The notes: generated by a model not told the origin, from the sequence alone. DNA of 64,000 bases from Allomuricauda sp. (GCF_002699205.1 NZ_PABT01000009.1:1-64000), one strand, 5' to 3'. Positions 17,240-26,430 are shown, counted from the stretch's first letter. Numbers and translations are program-made.

Positions 17240-18106
17240 TTACTTGGAAGATTCGCTTGGGAAGAAAATTTCAATATTCTTTACTACCTCCGAAATGATT
17301 TCATCGGCTCCTGGGATATAATCCTCGGTAATTTGATGCGCTACACTGGTCCTCCAAGCTCTTTTCACATTTGCAATCTTGGTGTCATCCACTAAATCCG
17401 AAGGATTGGTATAAGGTAGATTTTTATGCTCCATTTTTTTAAGGAAAAGAGGAATAATCCTTTCCCAGTCCTTTTTGGAAAATTTTTGGGTCAGATGGTA
17501 CAGATCATAAAAATCCCGTGGTGCCGTGTATGAACGCTGCTTCAGGGCTCTTAGCTTTTCAGCAATCACCTCGTCAATGACATAACATGGGCATTGTTTT
17601 TCACCTTGCAACCCATCGGAATAAGGATGCATAATGGGCAATATTTCGGGTTCCAAAATGATGACCTCGTCTGTACTCACTTCCAATTTAATTTTGGTCA
17701 TCCAACGATCTGGTGGTGGAGGCTGTTGGTTTTTTGAGTGATTGGCCCCCCAATATTTTATGGATACCTGAAATCCTTTGGGCTCGTCATTAAAGACCAA
17801 TCGGGAAATTTCACCTAAACTGAACAGGATTCCGGTCCGAGCTGTAGTGGTCTTGGCAATACCTTCCAGTTTTTCCTTTTCCAGTACGAAGTCCTTCTCC
17901 CTTGCCGTGAAATCCAGATCTTCTGAAAAACGATAATTCTTGATATAGCATTTACGCAGGCATGTCCCTCCCTTGAAAATAAGGTCATCCTTATAGGTTT
18001 CAAAAAAGACCGATAGAAAATGCCCCAGGACATAGTCCTTGTCCACGGTATCGGGAGGCACCTTCCATTCTTTTGATCGCTCTATGATTTCCTTTTGAAG
18101 AATCAT
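17240..18106 (-). CDS. abiEii: AbiEii toxin, nucleotidyltransferase of a type IV toxin-antitoxin system
   Basis: The 288-residue protein has the AbiEii signature: KDYVLGHFLS near residue 22, GGTCLRKCYIKNYRFSEDLDF (residues 46-66, containing the G-G-T and D-x-D of DNA polymerase beta-like nucleotidyltransferases) and a helical C-terminus with AEKLRALKQRSYTAPRDFYDLY. AbiEii enzymes transfer nucleotides, in some cases to tRNA acceptor stems, and cause abortive infection. It directly follows the antitoxin gene with no gap. All catalytic residues look intact. Confidence 0.92.
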   Translation of the reverse strand: MILQKEIIERSKEWKVPPDTVDKDYVLGHFLSVFFETYKDDLIFKGGTCLRKCYIKNYRFSEDLDFTAREKDFVLEKEKLEGIAKTTTARTGILFSLGEISRLVFNDEPKGFQVSIKYWGANHSKNQQPPPPDRWMTKIKLEVSTDEVIILEPEILPIMHPYSDGLQGEKQCPCYVIDEVIAEKLRALKQRSYTAPRDFYDLYHLTQKFSKKDWERIIPLFLKKMEHKNLPYTNPSDLVDDTKIANVKRAWRTSVAHQITEDYIPGADEIISEVVKNIEIFFPSESSK

Positions 18107-18910
18107 CTAATATCCACTTTGGGCCATTTGCAACAGGTTATCCCTTTTGATGTTCAATCGCAACTTCCATTCATTTACAAATTCCCCTCGATCCAGTCCA
18201 CCGGCATCGATCAAACTATACTTTTTGTTCACCTGCTTTCTGGCATATTGGATAAAACCCTGTAAGCTATCCGCATGGAAAAGGGTTGCCAAAAAGCCCA
18301 GTCTTTTCGTCAGGGCAATATTGCCATAGGCCTCCGTATAGGTAATCAACCTTTCATTGTCCCATTTTTCATTGGCGAACGCTTTGATCAAATCGTCGAG
18401 ATCACCCCCATAGCGGGGTTGGTCAAAACAATCCACTATGGTCATTTCCCTATCGGTCACCAAAAAACCATTTGCTCCAAAGCCTTCCACCATGGTACCG
18501 ATATGTTTGCTTTCCTTTACGGTAACAAACTTTACCTTGGAGCCCAGGATGTTTGTATCCCTTTTCCTGTGGATGGTCTTGATAAAAAGGGTATACGGAA
18601 ATCGTTCTGTAAGGTTATGATGGTGCAAAGCCGACCAATAGGCCAAGGTACTACCAGGACTTATGAATGTAGCCAGTACATTGACATTGGAATAATTGGG
18701 TTTGGCATATACCCCTCTTTCTATTCGGTTCAACAACCCCTTTTGATGGAGGTTCTCCACCAATTCATTCACATTATCCCCCAGGCTTTTGGGCAATTGG
18801 ATGGCCAGTTCCTTCAATTTGAAATAAAGGATTTCATGATCCTCCAAATACTTTACCAAAGCAATATGGCTTTCATTGAGATTTTCTGAGATGTATGTAC
18901 TTTTCGCCAT
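18107..18910 (-). CDS. abiEi: AbiEi antitoxin
   Basis: The 267-residue protein has an N-terminal winged helix (about 20-75, LVENLHQKGLLNRIERGVYAK) and a C-terminal AbiEi domain with FISPGSTLAYWSALHHHNL, VTDREMTIVDCFDQPRYGG and RLGFLATLF. AbiEi represses its own operon and neutralises AbiEii without stable contact. An inverted repeat (18931-18947) just upstream is a likely operator. Its stop abuts the toxin ATG. Confidence 0.9.
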   Translation of the reverse strand: MAKSTYISENLNESHIALVKYLEDHEILYFKLKELAIQLPKSLGDNVNELVENLHQKGLLNRIERGVYAKPNYSNVNVLATFISPGSTLAYWSALHHHNLTERFPYTLFIKTIHRKRDTNILGSKVKFVTVKESKHIGTMVEGFGANGFLVTDREMTIVDCFDQPRYGGDLDDLIKAFANEKWDNERLITYTEAYGNIALTKRLGFLATLFHADSLQGFIQYARKQVNKKYSLIDAGGLDRGEFVNEWKLRLNIKRDNLLQMAQSGY

Positions 18911-18930
18911 TACCTTTTATGACACAAAGA

Positions 18931-18947
18931 ACCCTAAAAAATAGGGT
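18931..18947. promoter_or_regulatory. Candidate AbiEi operator
   Basis: A perfect 6-bp inverted repeat ACCCTA-AAAAA-TAGGGT lies about 20 nt upstream of the abiEi ATG (18910). AbiEi proteins bind inverted repeats in their own promoter, so position and symmetry fit an autoregulatory site. Confidence 0.5.
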
Positions 18948-19029
18948 CTATCGTTACACGATTGGTAAATTTAGGGGATTCATTTGAAAAAATAGACTAA
19001 ATGTCTAAAAAGTTTGATATCAAGGAAAC

Positions 19030-19210
19030 ATAGCTCAAAAAGTTAAACCTAGAACCATAGTGGAAACGCCAGACAAAGTATACCACACTCGCCGGATAAA
19101 ATTGAGTACTTTAGATGAAAACAAAACTCTGATATTTAGACCACTAAGACCATTTATTGAGTAGCTCAAATTATCCGTATTTGGTGGTATCAACCATCCG
19201 GCTCATCCAC
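19030..19210. repeat. IS21-like terminal remnants
   Basis: This part of a gene-free stretch (18911-19493) carries two IS21-end-type units. One, in inverted orientation at 19066-19098, reads on the minus strand TTATCCGGCGAGTGTGG followed by a TATACTTTGTCTGGCG block. The other is a plus-oriented unit at 19174-19208, TCCGTATTTGGTGGT then a CCATCCGGCTCATCC block. No transposase is left. It looks like a scar of one or two transposition or deletion events between the abiE operon and the integrase. Confidence 0.5.
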
Positions 19211-19246
19211 TATCCCATGGATTGGATCGAAACCCTACAAAAAAAT

Positions 19247-19283
19247 AATGTCGCAAATGTTGTCAATATTTGCGACATTTTTT
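19247..19283. terminator. Strong bidirectional terminator
   Basis: A perfect 12-bp stem AATGTCGCAAAT / ATTTGCGACATT (19247-19258 and 19268-19279) with a 9-nt loop is flanked by A-runs on the left and T-runs on the right, so it can work on both strands. It probably ends integrase transcription on the minus strand. Confidence 0.82.
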
Positions 19284-19493
19284 AGAAAGTAGCACAATGC
19301 TATTTCTTGTCATAATGTAAAATACTATATTAATTACATTGAAATGGTATCAAGCATTACTATCTGTTGGAAAGTTCCTCAATAGAACCATAAATTTCCA
19401 ATCCTTAAAGTTGAACCCATATTTTCCAAAAACTTTACCTGAATTCGACACTTCCATTGTATAAATAACTCGGCACATCATCTAAACTTAAAC

Positions 19494-20735
19494 TTACCCA
19501 CCGGCATTTCTCTCGACCTCTTTGCTCTTAAAACGAACCAAAAGATTATCGATATCCTCACTTATCTTGGACTCCACTACCCTGGCGTAAATTTGTGTAG
19601 TGGAAAGTTTGGTATGCCCCAAGAGTTTGGATACCGTTTCAATGGGGACATTATTGGAGAGCATTACCGTAGTTGCAAAAGTATGTCTGGCCACATGAAA
19701 GGTCAGGTTCTTATCAATACCACATTCATTGGCAATTTCCTTTAGATAGGCATTTGTCTTTTGGTTCGAATTGATGGGCAAAAGTCCTTCATTCGGCCCA
19801 CCCAAATCATATTTTTCCAAAATCGCCCGCGCCTGGGGGATCAATGGAACCTTGACGGGTTTGTCGGTCTTCTCACGTTTGGTACTTATCCATTGGTTTC
19901 CATCGATTCCCTTGACAATGTTATCCTTGGTGAGTTCCTTTACATCCACATAGGACAGCCCGGTATAACATGCAAAGACAAAACAGTCCCGTATCTTCTC
20001 CAAACGTTCATTCTTAAGCTCGTAGCATTCCAAGTGTTGCAGTTCCTCTTCATCCAAAAATGCTCTATCATACCTGTTATACTTCAACTGGAACTGATTG
20101 AAGGGATTCCTTTCCATCCATTCCAATTTTACGGCAAGGTTCAACATCTTCTTGAATCTTTCCAGATGTTTCATGACACCGTTGTTCCCCAAGGAGAGCT
20201 TCTTATCCGAGCCTTTGTAATTTCTAAGATAGTGCTCGAATTCCGTGACAAAGGCATAGTTCAATTGCTTGAGATAAACATCGCCAACCTTTCTTTCCTT
20301 TGATAAAAACCTGTCAAGGTACCGAGCAGTGGTATAGTAGTTTTTCATGGTACCATATTTTAAGACAACGGACATCCTTTCATTGTGGTAGGAGACAAGA
20401 TCCCTAAGCGTCTTGTCCTTATCGTCCTCACCAAGATAATGTGACTTGATAGCCTCTGCGGTAATTACCCGGTTCTCTTGCAAAAGTTCTTTATGGCACA
20501 CCAACAATGCTCCGTACACGCTGTCCATGTAAGAATTCAGTTCCCTGATCGGTTGGGAACTTCCCTTGACCCGGTTTCTGGCATTGTCCCAATTCTTTGA
20601 GGCCACGTTGCGTTTGAGACTTATCTCTGAGCGCTTTCCGTCCACGGTAATACGGACATAAATGGATAATTGATTTGGAACGCTCCTTGATTTTCTGGTA
20701 AAGAAGACTACCGCGAAAGTGTTTTTTGCTTTCAT
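19494..20735 (-). CDS. int: Tyrosine recombinase / integrase (IntDOT-like)
   Basis: A 413-residue integrase with an arm-binding domain (about 1-90), a SAM-like core-binding domain (about 100-200) and a C-terminal catalytic domain. Visible catalytic residues are the HVARHTF block (H-x-x-R), the second His in LLGHTKLSTTQ and the Tyr in IYARV. At the usual first Arg the sequence reads CYTGLSYVDV, with Ser, a substitution known from IntDOT-like Bacteroidetes integrases. The start at 20735 (MKAKNTF) is preferred to 20780. It lies between IS21 remnants and a tRNA-like att candidate and is the only integrase in the window. Confidence 0.93.
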   Translation of the reverse strand: MKAKNTFAVVFFTRKSRSVPNQLSIYVRITVDGKRSEISLKRNVASKNWDNARNRVKGSSQPIRELNSYMDSVYGALLVCHKELLQENRVITAEAIKSHYLGEDDKDKTLRDLVSYHNERMSVVLKYGTMKNYYTTARYLDRFLSKERKVGDVYLKQLNYAFVTEFEHYLRNYKGSDKKLSLGNNGVMKHLERFKKMLNLAVKLEWMERNPFNQFQLKYNRYDRAFLDEEELQHLECYELKNERLEKIRDCFVFACYTGLSYVDVKELTKDNIVKGIDGNQWISTKREKTDKPVKVPLIPQARAILEKYDLGGPNEGLLPINSNQKTNAYLKEIANECGIDKNLTFHVARHTFATTVMLSNNVPIETVSKLLGHTKLSTTQIYARVVESKISEDIDNLLVRFKSKEVERNAGG

Positions 20736-20901
20736 GTTAAAATGACTTTGGTTAAACAATAATTGTTCATCGAAAGTCAAATCGTGCCCAAAAGCTCTTT
20801 AAAGATAGTACATTTCAAATAAAAGGTTGTACACCGAATTGCACACCTAATTGCACACCTACTATTTGGTTTCAAATGATATCAAATAAATGCACAAAAC
20901 G

Positions 20902-20943
20902 AAAAAAGCACTGAAAATCAATTGATTAACAGTGCTTTTATTT
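20902..20943. terminator. Terminator hairpin beside the att candidate
   Basis: A 10-bp stem AAAAGCACTG (20904-20913) and CAGTGCTTTT (20930-20939) with a 16-nt loop, A-rich on the left and T-rich on the right. On the minus strand it lies just after the tRNA-like 3' end at 20961, as expected for the terminator of a tRNA gene, so it may be carried along from the original insertion locus. Confidence 0.7.
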
Positions 20944-20960
20944 TTATCTATTGCTAGATT

Positions 20961-20985
20961 CGTCGGGGTGGCAGAGCTTGAACCC
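20961..20985 (-). other. tRNA 3'-end-like fragment, candidate att site
   Basis: Read on the minus strand, the sequence GGTTCAAGCTCTGCC then ACCCCGACG resembles the T-arm and acceptor 3' strand of flavobacterial tRNAs with a CGGGGTG acceptor (tRNA-Pro type). No anticodon or D-arm lies upstream, so it is not a tRNA gene. Integrases of this class often use tRNA 3' ends, and it lies 226 nt from the integrase start. The T-loop departs from consensus, so it is either a degenerate copy or an element-encoded variant. Confidence 0.55.
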
Positions 20986-21033
20986 TTTACCATAACCCCA
21001 TATAAACCAGAAGTTTATGTTTTGTTTTCCAAA

Positions 21034-21057
21034 ATAGGACATCCTATAGGACATCTT
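21034..21057. repeat. Tandem direct repeat near att candidate
   Basis: Two adjacent 12-nt copies, ATAGGACATCCT (21034-21045) and ATAGGACATCTT (21046-21057), lie about 50 nt beyond the tRNA-like fragment in a gene-free stretch (20736-21238). They may be arm-type integrase or excisionase binding sites. This is inferred from position only. Confidence 0.4.
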
Positions 21058-21238
21058 CGTGTGAAATTTGAGTCTTTCACGGCTGCAAAAATACCAAATG
21101 GTTTTGATTTAACACAAACGAAAACAAATAATTTCAAATTTAATTACCCAGCATATTCTCAAAAACAATTAAAATCCAGATAATCAGTAAACTTGGATTA
21201 TATCATTTGGGAACCTTCTATATAGAAAACTAAAAAGT

Positions 21239-22156
21239 TTAGGGGTCAAAGAAATCAAATCCTATACCCATCAAAGCGTTTTCCAACTCATAGGTTACTT
21301 CAATAGCATATGGTTTTTTAAGCACACCATGGATTGATTCAGGAGCAAAAACCCGCAGGACTTGTATACTATCCAACGCTTTGTAGTAATCATTATAATT
21401 AAGATCGACATCAAATTTCACCAAAAACAAATCTGAAGATTTGACCAACCTTTCCAAAACCTCACTATTCCCAAAACTATAGTTCACCTTATCCACTACA
21501 AACCTTGAGTTGGACAGGACAGAAATTGATTGATAATTGATACTCCCCAGGGTTTGTTCAATATGCTTTTCACTCAACCTGTATAGGTCACGGGAAAAAT
21601 TGTTCTGCCAAATAGCAGGTATGGGAAACAAAGGGGGTGTTGATGGCATATCATCAAAGGTACCTTCTTCATTGGTAGTCGAATAGATGAATTTGGATGA
21701 GAAATAATAGTCTCCAGCATCATCAAGTCTATTCGCATCATTTTCCGAGCCTGCAATGAAAATAGAAACCCCAAAATCATCTTTGCTACCACCAGCTTTA
21801 TAGTGAATGAATCCACTCCAGACCTTTGCTATTTCGCTCCGAAGCCTTTGGACAAACCGATGTGAAATACTTTTGTCGGCATATATTATTATATGCTGAA
21901 CACGTTTTCCGGTTGGCCCCATTTCGGTCATCACTATCTTGCTCGATACCTGGTTCCATTGACTGAGCTTCAAATCTTCAAAGTAGAGCTCCTCATTTTT
22001 GGTGACGTAAAAAGAATAATGGGGCGTATCCAATTCAAAATCCAAGTTTGAAGAACCTTTGGGGAGCTCAATGGCATCTATCTGTGCACTACAGGAAATA
22101 TTGTGGAATAAGACAATTGACACAACCAAAATCAATCTATGGTAGTAATATGGCAT
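21239..22156 (-). CDS. Secreted protein of unknown function
   Basis: A 305-residue protein with an N-terminal hydrophobic signal segment ending in SCSAQ, which may be a lipobox-like (C) or signal peptidase I site. The middle (VQHIIIYADKSISHRFVQRL) recalls ExbD-like periplasmic folds, but the match is weak. The C-terminus repeats beta-rich DYYKALDSIQVLRVF patterns. It stands alone on the minus strand at the edge of the toxin/tra block. No family is recognised with confidence. Confidence 0.65.
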   Translation of the reverse strand: MPYYYHRLILVVSIVLFHNISCSAQIDAIELPKGSSNLDFELDTPHYSFYVTKNEELYFEDLKLSQWNQVSSKIVMTEMGPTGKRVQHIIIYADKSISHRFVQRLRSEIAKVWSGFIHYKAGGSKDDFGVSIFIAGSENDANRLDDAGDYYFSSKFIYSTTNEEGTFDDMPSTPPLFPIPAIWQNNFSRDLYRLSEKHIEQTLGSINYQSISVLSNSRFVVDKVNYSFGNSEVLERLVKSSDLFLVKFDVDLNYNDYYKALDSIQVLRVFAPESIHGVLKKPYAIEVTYELENALMGIGFDFFDP

Positions 22157-22510
22157 CTCAAATATTTATATAAATGAATCTATCAAATGTTATATGATCA
22201 ATGTCAATGACTTATTTTGCTCTCCTATATACAAAAAATTTTAACCACATAACCAGTAACCCTTGTTTCTTTAAAGGCTTCTAAAAATCCCTGGCCTATA
22301 ACATCATGCATACAGGGAGTTAAAGTCATAAAGATATCGAGGTAAGCAAACCTTCATTGAAAACCAATTTTTCCAAATAACAGTCGGTTAAGCTCGGTTT
22401 AGTTCGCGCCATCTCTAAAAATCCTAAAAAGAAGAGCCCTAAATATGCTATAACCCATCAAACAGGCTCCTCAACAACGATAAAGTTAGCATTGGACCTA
22501 AACCACTTCA
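22157..22510. other. Gene-free stretch without recognised signals
   Basis: About 350 nt between the immunity gene and the secreted protein gene. There are no open frames of note, hairpin terminators or repeats that I can support. The promoter of the gene starting at 22156 should lie near its upper-numbered edge, but no clear TAnnTTTG box was found. Confidence 0.5.
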
Positions 22511-22744
22511 TTAGTCAAAAATGATCTTAACATTCCCTTCCTTATTGCCCTCTTGCACTATTTTTTTAATTAGGGACATTTTTTCGTCTTCGGATATTCG
22601 GATATCATCATGAGGACTTTCCCAATTCTTAATTGAATCTTTGTCGGCATAAAATGCCGGGGTCGTGGTAAGCTCACCTTCAATTTTTAAGGACTTACCC
22701 TCCGTTTCAACTATAATATATGATCTGGTACCAGTTATTTTCAT
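22511..22744 (-). CDS. Imm74-family immunity protein
   Basis: A 77-residue cytoplasmic protein starting MKITGTRSYIIVETEGKSLK, followed by FYADKDSIKNWESPHDD and a helical tail ending VKIIFD. This pattern matches Imm74 immunity proteins. Its ATG overlaps the stop of the upstream toxin-like gene by 4 nt (ATGA), the normal toxin-immunity arrangement of polymorphic toxin systems. Confidence 0.85.
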   Translation of the reverse strand: MKITGTRSYIIVETEGKSLKIEGELTTTPAFYADKDSIKNWESPHDDIRISEDEKMSLIKKIVQEGNKEGNVKIIFD

Positions 22745-24801
22745 CTTTTAAAAATTAGTGTTTCCTTCAAAGTTACTGGGTCTATGGTAAATATCCTAGT
22801 CACATTTTTGTTGGCCTTCAGGGCAGGTAGTTCAACTGTTTCCCAAACGCTGCCTGGTCTTAAATCCTTTCCTATGATAGCTCGGACGTCCCCAACAGCT
22901 TCATTTGCATATAATTTTGATACTTCCTTCCAAGCTTCAAGCGATTGTGGATTAGCTAGATCCCAGTTTGGTAGTTGAATATTCTTGGAATCAATCAATC
23001 CTTCAAGTGTAGTTCCTCCTTTTGATTTTGCAATTTCCAATGCCCTTGTAGCACCGCCTACACCATTGGTCTTTCCTGACCAAAAGAATGATTTATTATT
23101 TCCGGCCCTAAACAATGGGGCCAGTTTTTCCAAGTTGGTTATAAAAGTTTTGGCGCCTTGTTTTGTTACTATTTTTAAAGCTTTTGCCCCTTTTACAACC
23201 TTGAAAGCGGGCTTAAGAATTTTTCCGCCCGGTACGTTGCCAATAATTAGGAATATTCCCGCTTCCGCCCTACTAGCTTCATTACCATCAAAATCCTCTC
23301 CATTAATCAAAATCACAGCATCCTCAATTGGAAGGGCATATCGAGCTACCCCTTTCATCCCCTTCCAAAATGCCTGGGCCAAGTAAGGGTCACTGGTTGT
23401 ACTGACCCCACCAGCAGGCATTAGTAGCTCATGCCATCCATTGAGTTCCTTATTGTAGATGTAATAATAGTATCCATCATCGTTCAGGCTCGGCTCTGAA
23501 AATGAATTACCACCGTTGATCCCTTTTCTTGGGGAGTTTGAACGATAGACCCATCCACCATTATTGAGTCGGTAGAACCTGTTGGGACCGTTCCCGTCCA
23601 AAACATAATTGTTATAGGCCAACGCATCCAGACCTCCTAATTTGCCGGAACCTTTCGGACTTAGAAACCCATCCAAAATTTTGTTCAATTTGTGGGTCAG
23701 AGCAACCTCACTATCCGTATAAAACTCCTCCTTGTGCTCCTCAATGACCCTTTTCTTGATATCGTTGAACATAGCCGCTACCTGGCCCGGTGATTTTCCG
23801 GGGTAGGGACCGACCCCTTGCGCCTGTTTATTGAGAACATCAGTAACATAAGCGTCATTGAAGACTAGGGCATCCAGTGATAACTTAGGTGCATTCTTCT
23901 TGCCCAAGTTCAAAAGTGTCGGTGAATCCCAAAACTGGGGAATGTTATATTTGGAAATCGGAACGGACATAACACCTGAATTACGGTTGTTGTACTGGGT
24001 CAGGTAGGCCGTCATCAGGAATATCTTGTCCTGAAGCCCTTTCTGTCCATAGTAGGAATAATGTTTGCCTGACATAGTGCTGACCAGGGTTCCATTGTCA
24101 ACTATTTTGTACAGACCCTGAGCCCATGAACGGTTCAAAGCTGAGTTATATTCCGGGTCTTCAAAATCCTCCGTGGCAAGATTTTTAACCGAAGTGAGCT
24201 GGGCACCACTGGCGCGACCTAAATTGACCCCCCTGACATTGACATCAAATAAGTAACAGTCTATCCGGTGTTCCACATATGACCCACAGGTTCCCTTGAC
24301 CTGGTTCCACTCATCAAGAAGGTTAAGCTCAAAAGTGTACTGCTCCTGTTCCTTGTCAAATCCATTGGCCTTTTTAGTATGGCTATAAGCTACCGATCTT
24401 GCGTTTGTTTCTACCCGCCTAAGATTCTTTTCATAATTCTTGAAGAAATCCTTCTGGGCCGTTCCAAAGTTTGTATGGTTCGTTCCCAATTGTCTATTGA
24501 TTTCCTTTAGGAAATTGGCCTCCTGCTTTTTTAGCCAATCATCTACCGCTTTTTGTTGGGCTATGGAAATGGCATTTTGCAGATCGAGCATAACCTGCAT
24601 ATTATTATATGTGATTTCAAAATTGAAAGGGTTCTCCTCGGTCTTGGCCACTGTTTTTTTAATTAACGTGCCTGAAACATCCGCCTTTTCTGCATCGATT
24701 GCAGCCTGCTTATCATAATAATGCAGCTCGTACTGAGCATTTACCTTGCCCGCGAAAAGTAAAACGGTGAGAAATAGTAATGTTAAGTATAGGTTCTTCA
24801 T
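22741..24801 (-). CDS. Secreted polymorphic-toxin-like protein
   Basis: A 686-residue protein with a Sec signal peptide (LTLLFLTVLLFAGKVNAQ). A helical N-terminal half (about 50-180, coiled) is followed by a mixed region and a hydrophobic pretoxin-like hinge FLIIGNVPGGKILKPAFK (about 535). The C-terminal domain (about 575-686) carries FFWSGKTNGVGGATRALEIA, PNWDLANP, RPGSVWETVELP and a final DPVTLKETLIFKR. The modular layout, hinge and adjacent Imm74-like gene mark it as a polymorphic toxin whose toxic activity is the C-terminal domain; the biochemical activity is not recognised. Export may be through Sec plus an unknown outer-membrane step, as no T9SS tail is present. Confidence 0.78.
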   Translation of the reverse strand: MKNLYLTLLFLTVLLFAGKVNAQYELHYYDKQAAIDAEKADVSGTLIKKTVAKTEENPFNFEITYNNMQVMLDLQNAISIAQQKAVDDWLKKQEANFLKEINRQLGTNHTNFGTAQKDFFKNYEKNLRRVETNARSVAYSHTKKANGFDKEQEQYTFELNLLDEWNQVKGTCGSYVEHRIDCYLFDVNVRGVNLGRASGAQLTSVKNLATEDFEDPEYNSALNRSWAQGLYKIVDNGTLVSTMSGKHYSYYGQKGLQDKIFLMTAYLTQYNNRNSGVMSVPISKYNIPQFWDSPTLLNLGKKNAPKLSLDALVFNDAYVTDVLNKQAQGVGPYPGKSPGQVAAMFNDIKKRVIEEHKEEFYTDSEVALTHKLNKILDGFLSPKGSGKLGGLDALAYNNYVLDGNGPNRFYRLNNGGWVYRSNSPRKGINGGNSFSEPSLNDDGYYYYIYNKELNGWHELLMPAGGVSTTSDPYLAQAFWKGMKGVARYALPIEDAVILINGEDFDGNEASRAEAGIFLIIGNVPGGKILKPAFKVVKGAKALKIVTKQGAKTFITNLEKLAPLFRAGNNKSFFWSGKTNGVGGATRALEIAKSKGGTTLEGLIDSKNIQLPNWDLANPQSLEAWKEVSKLYANEAVGDVRAIIGKDLRPGSVWETVELPALKANKNVTRIFTIDPVTLKETLIFKR

Positions 24802-24811
24802 CTTTCTGTGA

Positions 24812-26158
24812 TTATCGTTTGATTACCAATTTTGTATAAACTTTGTCATTGACCTGGACATGGATCACATAAATCCCGGATTCGAGGGATCCATTGGAGA
24901 TGGTATGGACATGCTCCCCTGCTCTTAGGAAACCACTGGTCACGTTCTCCACGTTGGCACCACCATAATAGTCCATGAGCCTTACCTGCACATGGGCATC
25001 GGTTTCCAGTTCGTAATGGATAAGAAGGTCATTCACAAAGGGATTGGGGTACAGTTTTATAAAGCTGTCCCCCTGTTCGGCAAAGGCGGCCAAGGCCTCT
25101 TCCGAAATCGGGACGCCATTTTGGGTCAGTAACAACAACATCGGAGGGCCGGGTTCTGACCAATCCAGTACCTGGGTATCCAATCTGCCCAAAAGGTAAT
25201 CCGTACCCTCTATGTTCCCTATGGTAAAGGACATGGAGTTCAATCCGTAATCAAGCGTTGTATAATCGGGATGGTCGGTGTACTGTTTCTCCATGGTAAT
25301 CCGGCCATCAAAGATGGTCAGTTCACCGTTCCTCCAGATCGCCTCACTTGTCATGGAGCTCTCGCCAATCTGAATGGTGCTTTCCACAGTTCCATAGGCA
25401 TCAGAGACCTCTCCGACAGTCAAACTTGCAGGAAAGTTTCGGATCATCTGCGTACCCGACCAGTCCATCTCCACCCATTGCCCTTTCCAACTTCCGGTAA
25501 TGGATTCCGGGATGGTTGCCGTTTCAGTTTGGGGAACGGGCAGGCTTACCCCTTGGTCTTCAGCAATGGTCTCCAAAAGTTCTCCATTTTCAGAGTCTTG
25601 CTGTGCCATTACATCCTCAACTACTTCTTCATTCTCCAATTGCCCCAAGAGCACCTCACTGTTGTAAATGGTATTGTTCCTTAAAATATCCAATGCCCTT
25701 CTCCTATCCTTCGGCACACCATATCCGAAGTAATACATCTTGGCCAACCAGTGCTTTGCCATGGGATGATCACTAATAGTGAACCATTCTACAGCCTTGG
25801 TGTAATCCTGTGGGATGTTGCCCAGTCCCTTTAGGTACAGATAGCCCAAGCTGTAGCTGGCCTTGGCATTGCCCATGTCATGGGCGGCCATGAACTGTTC
25901 CCTCGCACGGTCAAAGCTCAATGTGGTGCCGATTCCGTCCTTGTACAAAATGCCCAGCAAACAGGTGGCAGCTGCATCCCCAGACTCGGAAAGCTCCTTT
26001 ACCTGTTTGAAAACTCGTTTCGACTCCTTTCTGTCAAGATCCCCAAGGTAGATATAGTCCTCTACGGATTTCAGTATGGAATCATTGTCCACATCCTGCG
26101 CCTGGAGGGACATACATAATACAATGGCAAGAAGTGCCATGATCGGATTTCTGTTCAT
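24812..26158 (-). CDS. Sel1-repeat protein with T9SS sorting domain
   Basis: The 448-residue protein has a signal peptide, then Sel1-type tetratricopeptide repeats (about 55-165: AATCLLGILYKDGIG, ASYSLGYLYLKGLG, AKHWLAKMYYFGYG). A beta-rich middle region (about 215-345) and a typical type IX secretion C-terminal domain follow (LYPNPFVNDLLIHYEL ... GIYVIHVQVNDKVYTKLVIKR). It should be exported by T9SS and anchored on or released from the surface. It lies 10 nt upstream of the toxin gene on the same strand, so it may be part of the same transcript and could help display or deliver the toxin. Confidence 0.88.
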   Translation of the reverse strand: MNRNPIMALLAIVLCMSLQAQDVDNDSILKSVEDYIYLGDLDRKESKRVFKQVKELSESGDAAATCLLGILYKDGIGTTLSFDRAREQFMAAHDMGNAKASYSLGYLYLKGLGNIPQDYTKAVEWFTISDHPMAKHWLAKMYYFGYGVPKDRRRALDILRNNTIYNSEVLLGQLENEEVVEDVMAQQDSENGELLETIAEDQGVSLPVPQTETATIPESITGSWKGQWVEMDWSGTQMIRNFPASLTVGEVSDAYGTVESTIQIGESSMTSEAIWRNGELTIFDGRITMEKQYTDHPDYTTLDYGLNSMSFTIGNIEGTDYLLGRLDTQVLDWSEPGPPMLLLLTQNGVPISEEALAAFAEQGDSFIKLYPNPFVNDLLIHYELETDAHVQVRLMDYYGGANVENVTSGFLRAGEHVHTISNGSLESGIYVIHVQVNDKVYTKLVIKR

Positions 26159-26430
26159 ATGATATAGATTAATGGTTTGCTCCGTTGTTGATAGAACCAG
26201 ATGGTCATGTTGTCGGGAACAAGTCCGTTCCCTTTGGAATGTAAAAAGTAGCCATGTACCATAAATACTTGGTTCGGTTCGTTGATAGATTGGGCTTTTT
26301 TCAGTACCCGGAACACAATTGTCCCAGGGTCATGAAATATAGGGGCAAGGTATATCAAAATTTAGGTTTTCACTCAACGATGAAACCTTGGAATTTCTAA
26401 GGTATGGACCTTAGTTTTACTAAGGAAACA

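Noticed and set aside
18275-18889. A 204-residue plus-strand frame opposite abiEi
   Set aside because: Antisense shadow; the minus-strand AbiEi motifs are clear.
20961-20985. Functional tRNA gene at the integrase
   Set aside because: Only the T-arm and acceptor 3' strand are recognisable; there is no anticodon arm or D-arm, so it was kept only as an att candidate.
26155-26358. A 67-residue minus-strand frame between the Sel1 gene and the response regulator
   Set aside because: It has no family pattern, no clear signal and no conserved-looking composition; the gap 26159-26430 is treated as noncoding.
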